DNA from: Cryptomeria japonica
Lineage: Eukaryota; Streptophyta; Pinopsida; Cupressales; Cupressaceae
Assembly: GCF_030272615.1 (NCBI RefSeq)
Contig: NC_081413.1
Location: forward strand, 605,680,709 to 605,742,708
Direction: 5' to 3'
DNA: 62,000 bases
Of the stretch, positions 55,222 through 62,000 are shown piece after piece (positions within the stretch are counted from its first letter, which is position 1; every line of letters begins with the position of its first letter). The notes below the pieces were generated by a model. The model searched no databases, was not told the origin of the DNA, and saw only the letters and a program-made list of their open reading frames with translations. The position numbers and the translations under genes are program-made.

Positions 55222-56734
55222 ATTGGTGCAGGAGCACCCCGTCAAACTCTTCAAGATGATAAGTCAGACTCTAAGGAGGGTGACTAAGGAATTAAATATT
55301 CCTTTAGAATGTTTTTCATAGTTTTTCAATCATACATTATTTGTTTGTAATAATGAACCCCATCTTATGAGCCATACTCCTATTTTGGCATTTCTATGAG
55401 CCAATTAGGAATTTTGGACAATAGGGGATCAAATGTGTTTGTTTAAGTGTTTTAAGATGTTTTCAGAGGGGTTAAACTTGACCCAAGCCATTAGGAGGGG
55501 AAATATGACATTTTGACAACTTTTGCAAGAGTTGTCAAAAGTTGTCATGAGCAACTTTTATGCACTTTTTGCATTTTGTTAAATTGAAACTCCTCCAATG
55601 GCTATAACCTCTTGATTTTTGGTTGAGACCAGTTTTGGAGTAGTTTATACACCTTGTGGATTCAATTCCCAAGGAGGAGATTGTACAGAGAAGAGTTATG
55701 ATGCCATCAAACTAATAGAATTTTGAGTTTTTTCTGTAATTCTGGAGTTTTGGTCTATGGTACGGTACTGTATAGATTGGGATCCATTCCCAATGATGTG
55801 AATTGGTTGGAGAGAAGAGTTAAAAAAATTTTGGCTTTTATTTGAAGTTCTATTTGTGTGTGTTGCTCCTGATATTCAACTTTTACTATAGGTACCCAGA
55901 AAACCAGGGTTTACCTTGGGTTTTTCCTTCTCCATGGCCATATCGTGCACTTTATCAATCTGAGATCCATGGGATTTGGTGAAAGGAAATTATGGTCAGC
56001 TTATTATGGATTCCAAGAGTGTTTTACAGTAGGAGAAAGGGAGAGGTGTGTTTGGAGTGACCCTAGGTAGACATCTCTATGTGGCTACCTAGACCTTGAA
56101 CAACAAAGTTACCTTTGTGTGTAATTGGCGATGATTCTAGGTGTGTAACCCTAGAATCCCTTATGGTTTATGGTTCTCTACATTCCCATGGGATTTTAAT
56201 TATCCGGTTCATTCATATGAGTATAGTTGCTTCACAAAAGAGGCCTAATCAGCCCTTTAGGACAGTCAACATCCTGCCGGCAAAGACCTTTATTTTCTAG
56301 AGATCGACCCTTCCTTTTGGGGATCTGTATAACTTCAAAAAGGGTATTTGAATCCATAATTTTTTTTCCAAGGTTTTTGGGAAAGTTTTAACCTAAGGTC
56401 TCTTTACTCGCTAAATAGAGCTACAAGCAACTAGGCCTAGTTGGGTGAGTTTCTTAAGGAATGTGCATGAATCCTTACAACCAGTGTTTGGTCTGACCTT
56501 GGGGAGTCATGTATGACCCAAAAATAGTATCCAAATGATTTGTAACACTTGGAGGTGTCATAGAATGTGTTGTAGCAAGATACCCCTGATTGAGTAGGCA
56601 TGAGTCTTGAAGATGGTAAGAAGATTGAACTAATGTTTTAGAGCCTTGCCTTGATAGGATCCCATTCTTATTTTCAGGGGTCAGTGTTATACATTTTGAG
56701 GTGTTTGGTAGGTTAAAAGGAGAGATTTGCATCA
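55222..56734 (+). mobile_element. Probable LTR or leader of another retroelement, cut by D
   Basis: This is non-coding sequence ending ATTTGCATCA just before an initiator-Met primer site (56737-56747) and a Gag-like start (56786). That places it as the LTR and leader of a plus-strand element. Its left part is interrupted by element D; it may continue in 17342-18363. LTR start and family are not determined. Short frames (56115-56300 and minus-strand ones) are not supported as genes. Confidence 0.45.
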
Positions 56735-56736
56735 AG

Positions 56737-56747
56737 TGGTATCAGAG
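56737..56747 (+). other. Primer-binding site (initiator Met type)
   Basis: TGGTATCAGAG, a perfect match to the core of the initiator-Met site, 39 bases before a Gag-like ATG. Confidence 0.65.
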
Positions 56748-56785
56748 ATAGTATTGGCTTTGGTAAGGAGATAGAGAATTGAGAC

Positions 56786-56999
56786 ATGTCAGAGGGACAA
56801 GAAGAAGAGGTCCCTAGAGAAACATTCACCAACATAGAATTGGAAAAGATTGTGAGAGAGTAGGCCACTGCTTGCAAGGAAATGTAGAGGGAGCTACAGA
56901 GGTTGAGAGGCAGAGTAGATGGGGAGGAATATGGAGGCACTGGTAGTGGTGAAGAAGGGGATGAGGATGAGATCCCTATGACGGAGGAAGAGGCGATTT
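56786..56999 (+). pseudogene. Gag-like N-terminal fragment cut by element G
   Basis: The ATG at 56786 opens MSEGQEEEVPRETFTNIELE, a very acidic start with helical character. Two TAG codons interrupt it, and an acidic low-complexity stretch follows (GSGEEGDEDEIPMTEEEA). Element G begins at 57000 inside it. It is unlike the Gag starts of A, B, D and G. Confidence 0.4.
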
Positions 57000-58062
57000 T
57001 GTTGGTATTTTGGTATGGTTTTTTCATTGATGTCAACACCTGCTAACAAACCTACTTTGGAGATCCAACAACATTCACCGAAAATCAGTAAAATGCTCAA
57101 ACAATCACCGGTATATGGTTAACCGGTAGGATATAATGTTCATCGGTACATGCAATGACAAGGAAGACACTTGGTAATGTCGAAGACATCATGAGGACAC
57201 TTTTCCTTGAAGTAATATCATTTGTATATTCTTATTTGCATATTTGCTTTTACCAGCAAATAGGTCCAGGTTATCTAGGGTTACACCAGCAGGTTTATCT
57301 TTTCCAGATCAGCATGGCACGCTATGGAGATGATTTATTATTGTTGTAAATGCATTAAGCTGACATGTTCAATCGGTTATTGCATCGGATATTGTATTAT
57401 TTGTAAAATGTTTTATTGTACTATCTTGTAGAGCCGACCTACTAAAATTGGTCTTAGGGTATGGTATAAATGTAAGATCTTATTTGTAAGATCAAATGTG
57501 GAATGCGAAAAAGATTTAAGGAAGGGTATATGCGAGATCAAGTAGAGATATATACGAAGACATCATTTGAAGGTGAAGTTAGGTTTTTGGAAAAGCATAT
57601 CAGCATTACACTGGTACTGAATCTAGCATATGAAGATGCTATTTTGTGCAGTACATTCTCATTGGATTTAACCATCCAGCTGTAGTCAGTGTGACTCCCA
57701 TTTGTGTTTGAGCAGTGAGCTCTAGGCTGTTGGCCTTTCTGCATGTGCAGACCCCTCTTTGTACACTTACTATTTGCAGTAGTATCATCTGATTGTGGGT
57801 AAGGTTTCCCACCGTGGTTTTTCCCCTTACAGGGTTTCCACGTACAAATATTTGTGTCATGTGTTGTGGTTGACTTTGTGCTTATGTTTCATGCATTAAT
57901 TCTTACCGGTACAACATTTCCTGTTAACATTGTTTACCGACACAATTAATTGTCTTACCGGTATTAAGCAATAAGTTGTTTAATAAGATTTTGGTTTGAA
58001 TTTATTAGACAACTGATTCACCCCACCCCCCCCCCCCCTCTCAGTTGTCCTCGAGACCTACA
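57000..58062 (+). repeat. Element G 5' LTR
   Basis: 1,063 bp, TGTTGGTATTTTGGTATGG to CCTACA (one A lost from CTAACA). It contains a 9-bp stem (GACAACTGA at 58008-58016, TCAGTTGTC at 58041-58049) around a long C run. Confidence 0.85.
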
Positions 58063-58064
58063 AT

Positions 58065-58077
58065 TGGTATCAGAGCC
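58065..58077 (+). other. Element G primer-binding site (initiator Met type)
   Basis: TGGTATCAGAGCC, the perfect standard site, starting two bases after the LTR. Confidence 0.88.
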
Positions 58078-58119
58078 TAGTCCTCTTTTTGCAGAAGTTT
58101 AACAACTTGAGGAGATCCA

Positions 58120-60291
58120 ATGTCTACTAATTATTTCAGGAAGGATAGTCCTAAACTTGATGGAACCAACTATGGAATATGGGAAATAAGAATGGAGACA
58201 CATCTGAATTGCATTGGTAAAGACATCTGGGAAGTTACTAAGAATGGTTATACTGCTGCTATAGCTGGTTAGCCTACTCCTAAAGATGAAGAAAATGATT
58301 GCAAAGCAAGAGAAGCACTTTTGAGCGCATTATCAGATCAACAAATCATGGGGTTATCAGATAGATCTACTGCAAAAGCTATTTGGGATCATTTGGAAAC
58401 ACTAAATGAAAGGGATTCCATAGTCAAAATTGCAAAACTTGAAAGCTTTCGAGTCAGGTATGAACATCTGAAAATGGAAGAAGATGAAAGAATTTCTTCC
58501 TTTATGGAAAGAGTAAATGAAATTGTTTTAGGTATCAAATGTTGTGGAGGAACCTTGAGTGAAGATGAGATTATTTCAAAAATCTTAAGAGGTTTGCCAC
58601 TAGCATATAAAATGAAGGTTACTGCTATTAATGAGCTGAGAACAATGCCTAATACATCAGTAACTAGGGATACATTGATTGGAAAACTTTCAGCTTTTGA
58701 AATAGAGGAATTTGGTCCTATTGCTATAAAAATGGATTTGGCCTTCAAAGCATCAACATCATCTACTCCATCTTTTGACAAATCAGACTGGAGAGCCTTT
58801 TATGCAAGAGAACTTGAAGAAACTAGGAAGGAGAATGAAGAGCTTGAAGAACTTGAAGCACTATTTGCAAGAAAAATGCCAAAAGGTCCAATTGGAAGTA
58901 AGTATGAAGGTAAAGCACCCTTTAAATGTTTCAAATGCAATAAGATTGGTCATATGGCTTCAAGATGCCCTGATAGACATGCTAGACTAAGAGAAGAAGC
59001 TAGAAGGACATACAAACCTAATCCTAAATATCAGAGATACAGATTTAAGAAAAACAAAGATAAATCCTGTTACATTGCTGATGAAGGTGTGACTGATGAT
59101 TCTGATGAGGATCCAGCAAACAACAGATGGGTCTTTGTTGCTATAACAGAAGATCAACCGGTACCTATTGCTCCACCGGTAGAACAAGCCCTAGCAGCTA
59201 AAGTTGAATCAAAGGATGAATGGATTATTGACTCAGGATGCTCACATCACATGACTGGAGACAAAGGCAAATTCTTGAACTTTCAAGAATACAATGGAGG
59301 TTTAGTAAGATTCGGAGGTGACAAAGCCTGTTCAATCAAAGGTAAGGGTTCAATATCTCTTGATGGTAAACATAACACTGACAATGTTTACTATGTTGAA
59401 GGATTGAAACATAATCTTTTAAGTGTTGGTCAATTAGTTGAGAAATGTTTTCAGTTACAATTTAAAAATGGAAAATGCAAAATCATGAATAGAACTAGTT
59501 TGGAAATTGCAACCAGTAATCAGAATAGAGGTAATATCTTTCATTTGAATAACAGTGAAAAGGCATGCTTAATTGCTCATATAGATGAAAGTTGGCTATG
59601 GCATAAAAGACTATGTCATGTAAATTTTGATTGCATGGTAAAAATCAGTACTTCTAAGGCAGTTAGAGATCTACCTAAAATTGTGAAACCTCAAAATACA
59701 ATTTGCAAGGAATGTCAATTTGGAAAACAGGTTAGAGCTAGTTTCAAAAGTATTCTAGAAAAAACCAATAATGCTCTTGATTTAATTCACACTGATTTAT
59801 GCGGTCTGGCTAGAACTAAAAGCTTACAAGGTGATAGATATTTCATGCTAATTATTGATGATTATTCTAGAATGTGTTGGGTTACTTTTCTCAAAGAAAA
59901 GTCAGAAGCACTTGGGAAGTTCAAACTATTCAAAGCAATGGTTGAAAATGAAACCAGTAAGAAAATTAAATGTTTAAGATCAGATCAAGGAGGAGAATTC
60001 ACATCTAGAGATTTTAATACATTCTGTGAAGTGAATGGAATCAAAAGACAGTTATCAGCACCTTGGACACCACAACAGAATGGAGTTGTTGAAAGGAAAA
60101 ATAGAACTATTTTGGATGCAGCAAGAAGTATGTTATCAGAAGCAAATCTACCACATGTGTACTGGAGAGAGGCAGTAAGCACTGCTGTCTATACATTCAA
60201 CAAAGTTCACATCAAAGGTGAAACCGGTAAGACCCCTCATGAACTATGGTTTGGTAATACTCCTACTCTTAAGTATTTCAGAATTTTTTGA
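58120..60291 (+). pseudogene. Element G Gag, protease and integrase, one frame with stops
   Basis: The ATG at 58120 (MSTNYFRKDSPKLDGTNYG) is about 55 bases after the primer site. A TAG at 58268 interrupts Gag; the frame then stays open to TGA 60289 (a Gly codon changed in FGSKC). The order is the Gag core, an acidic linker, zinc knuckle CFKCNKIGHMASRC (58927-58968), protease WIIDSGCSHHMTGD (Asp 59230), zinc region WLWHKRLCHVNFD with CKECQFGK, and integrase. The integrase triad is Asp 59794 (HTDLCG), Asp 59983 (RSDQGGEF) and Glu 60091 (VVERKNRT), with 35 residues between the last two. This is the best preserved copia coding region in the window. Confidence 0.9.
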
Positions 60292-61392
60292 AGTAAATGT
60301 TATATTAGAAGAGATGAGTATATTGGCAAGTTTGATCCTAGAAGTGATGAAGGAATATTTCTTGGTTATTCATCTAAGAGTAAAGCTTATAATTGTTTTA
60401 ATAAAAGATTACAGAAAATTGTTGAGAGTACAAATGTAAAGATTGATGAACAATTCAGAGGAACTTCAAGGTATATAGACTCTGAACTGGTAATAGAAAT
60501 TATGACAAATGAACCAACAGTAAATCCACCAGTACAGAATGATGACCTAGTTACTCCAGTATCATCAGAGGATACCATAGTAATTGAAGAACAACAACAG
60601 ACTAAGACACCCCGGTATGTAAGACTGAATCATTCTGAAGATCAGATAATTGGAAGCAAATTTAAAGGAGTCATGACAAGAGGAAGATTGGCAAATGAAG
60701 AGATATGTCTTATTTCTCAAATTGAACCATTATCTATCAATGAGGCATGTGAAGATAAATTTTGGATTAAAGCTATAGAAGAAGAATTAGGACAAATTGA
60801 AAAAAATAATACTTGGACATTAGTTCCCTGGCCTGAAAATAAAAATGTAATTGGAACCAAATGGGTATTTAGAAACAAACTCAATGAAGATGGTAAGGTT
60901 GTCAGGAATAAAGCAAGACTAGTGTGTAAGGGATATTCTCAGAAAGAAGGAGTTGATTACAATGAAACCTTTGCACCGGTAGCCAGAATTGAAGCAGTTA
61001 GATTATTCTTAGCCTTTGCAGCTTACAAGGATTACAAAGTTTATCAAATGGATATTAAATGTCCATTTTTGAATGGAGATCTTGAAGAAGAAGTTTAAAT
61101 TGAACAGCCTAATGGATTTTCTTTGGCAGATAACAATGATATGGTTTGCAGATTAAGAAAAGCTCTGTATGGACTAAAACAAGCTCCAAGAGCCTGGTAT
61201 GCAAGATTGGATAAGTATCTCTTAAAAATTGGTTTTACTAAAGGAAATGCAGATAGCAATTTATATTACAAAATAACTAATGATGACATTTTGATTATGG
61301 AAGTATTTGTTGATGATAAATCTTTGGAGGAGATGATGGATTATGCAAAGAATTTTCTCTTAAAATGTAGCTTGAATTTGAAATGTCTATGA
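60292..61392 (+). pseudogene. Element G integrase tail and reverse transcriptase, broken
   Basis: Same frame as the upstream part. The integrase C-terminus and linker lead into [58 protein letters not shown] at 61096 replaces a Tyr codon in the EEEVYIEQ block. The frame resumes with LYGLKQAPRAWYARLDKYL and the VFVDD catalytic box (61309-61317). A frameshift right after VFVDD destroys the rest up to 61392. Confidence 0.88.
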
Positions 61393-62000
61393 TTGGAGAA
61401 ATAAAATTCTATTTAGGATTACAGATTTTATAGACTGATAAAGGCATATTTTTGAGTCAATCTAAGTACTTGAAAGAACTACTCAAGAAATTTGGGATGG
61501 AGAACTCTAAACCGGTAAACACACCTATGACTACAAATGACAAATTATCTCAAAGGGATGAATCTACACCTGTTAATCCAACTAGATACAAATTTATGAT
61601 AGGAGGTTTACTATATTTGACACAAACCAGACCTGATATTATGAATTCAGTATGTATAGTTTCTAGATTTCAGAGTAATCCCAAGGAAAATCATGAATCA
61701 ATAGTAAAAAGGATTTTCCGGTACTTACAAGGCACAACAAATCTTGGATTATGGTATCCTAAAGATGAAAATTTTGATCTATATGCATACACAGATGCAA
61801 ATTGGGCAGGAGATGTGGATGATAGAAAGAGCACCACTGGAGGAGCATTCTTTCTTGGAAAGAGATTAGTTTCTTGGTTAAGTAAGAAATTGAGTTGTAC
61901 ATCTTTATCAACAGCAGAATCAGAATATGTTGCAGCAGCTACAAACTGTACACAGGTACTTTGGCTTAAGCAAATGTTGAAAGACATAAAGGTAAAATGC
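61393..62000 (+). pseudogene. Element G RT connection and RNase H, partial
   Basis: Broken frames give the RT end (GEIKFYLGLQIL-like, TRPDIMNSVCIVSRF) and RNase H with ANWAGDVDDRKSTTGGAFFL near 61798-61857 and SLSTAESEYVAAATN near 61905. The window ends before the RNase H C-terminus. Confidence 0.8.

Larger units (their letters stand above)
57000..62000 (+). mobile_element. Element G: Ty1/copia element, family of B, truncated by window
   Basis: The 5' LTR (57000-58062), primer site, gag, protease, integrase, RT and most of RNase H are present; the 3' end is beyond 62000. Proteins match element B block by block. Damage is lighter than in B: stops at 58268, 60289, 61096 and a frameshift near 61318. 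It inserted in the Gag-like fragment at 56786. Confidence 0.9.

Noticed and set aside
58065-58077. tRNA gene fragments at primer sites
   Set aside because: Only the 11-13 bases complementary to a tRNA 3' end are present, without cloverleaf or box sequences.

Overview
The window looks like intergenic DNA from a seed plant with a large genome, most likely a gymnosperm (conifer-type). I infer this from the AT-rich background, the very long nested LTR retrotransposons, initiator-Met primer sites, a Tat/Ogre-like gypsy element and a possible Penelope-like insertion. No host gene, tRNA, rRNA or CRISPR array could be supported. Nearly every long open frame belongs to a decayed retroelement.

Layout. 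(1) 1-528 is the end of a copia-type LTR lying in the 3' LTR of element A. (2) 529-7623 is element A, a minus-strand Ty1/copia element, heavily broken, with its 5' LTR at 6605-7623. (3) 7624-10248 and 17342-18363 are old AT-rich repeat DNA with degenerate tandem repeats and one unidentified coding fragment. (4) 10254-17336 is element B, a complete plus-strand copia element with a GTGTT target duplication. It carries a 501-bp insertion (12603-13103) that has inverted termini and a hammerhead-ribozyme-like core. (5) 18364-55221 is element D, a minus-strand copia element split by a two-level nest. Element E (20411-48658, plus, target duplication AATAG) sits in D's RNase H gene. Element F (21622-41338, plus, target duplication AGATG) sits in E's first ORF. 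A 1,558-bp solo-LTR-like insertion (43493-45050, duplication GTAAT) sits in E's second ORF. (6) 55222-56999 is a leader and gag fragment of another element. (7) 57000-62000 is element G, the same family as B, running off the window.

The most interesting part is the D/E/F nest. F is a Ty3/gypsy Tat/Ogre-like element whose two LTRs are each about 6.26 kb and nearly identical. Each LTR contains the same 1,213-codon reading frame of unknown function, downstream of a TATA box and three hairpin-forming U3 repeats. F's gag-pol is one reading frame with five nonsense codons. It has a complete-looking DEDD RNase H domain before the RT and a degenerate RNase H after it. E is a copia-type element with no pol. 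It encodes a coiled-coil protein with four CCHC zinc knuckles, then a second frame of roughly 1,180 codons of unknown function. That frame has the same overall plan as the F LTR ORF and may be a distant homologue. E's zinc-knuckle protein resembles the C-terminal Gag of D, so E may be a non-autonomous partner of a D-like family.

Across the copia families the end of the LTR, just before the primer site, carries a short stem around a C-rich loop. The stem bases change between families while pairing is largely kept. Similarity calls are by eye; no search was run.
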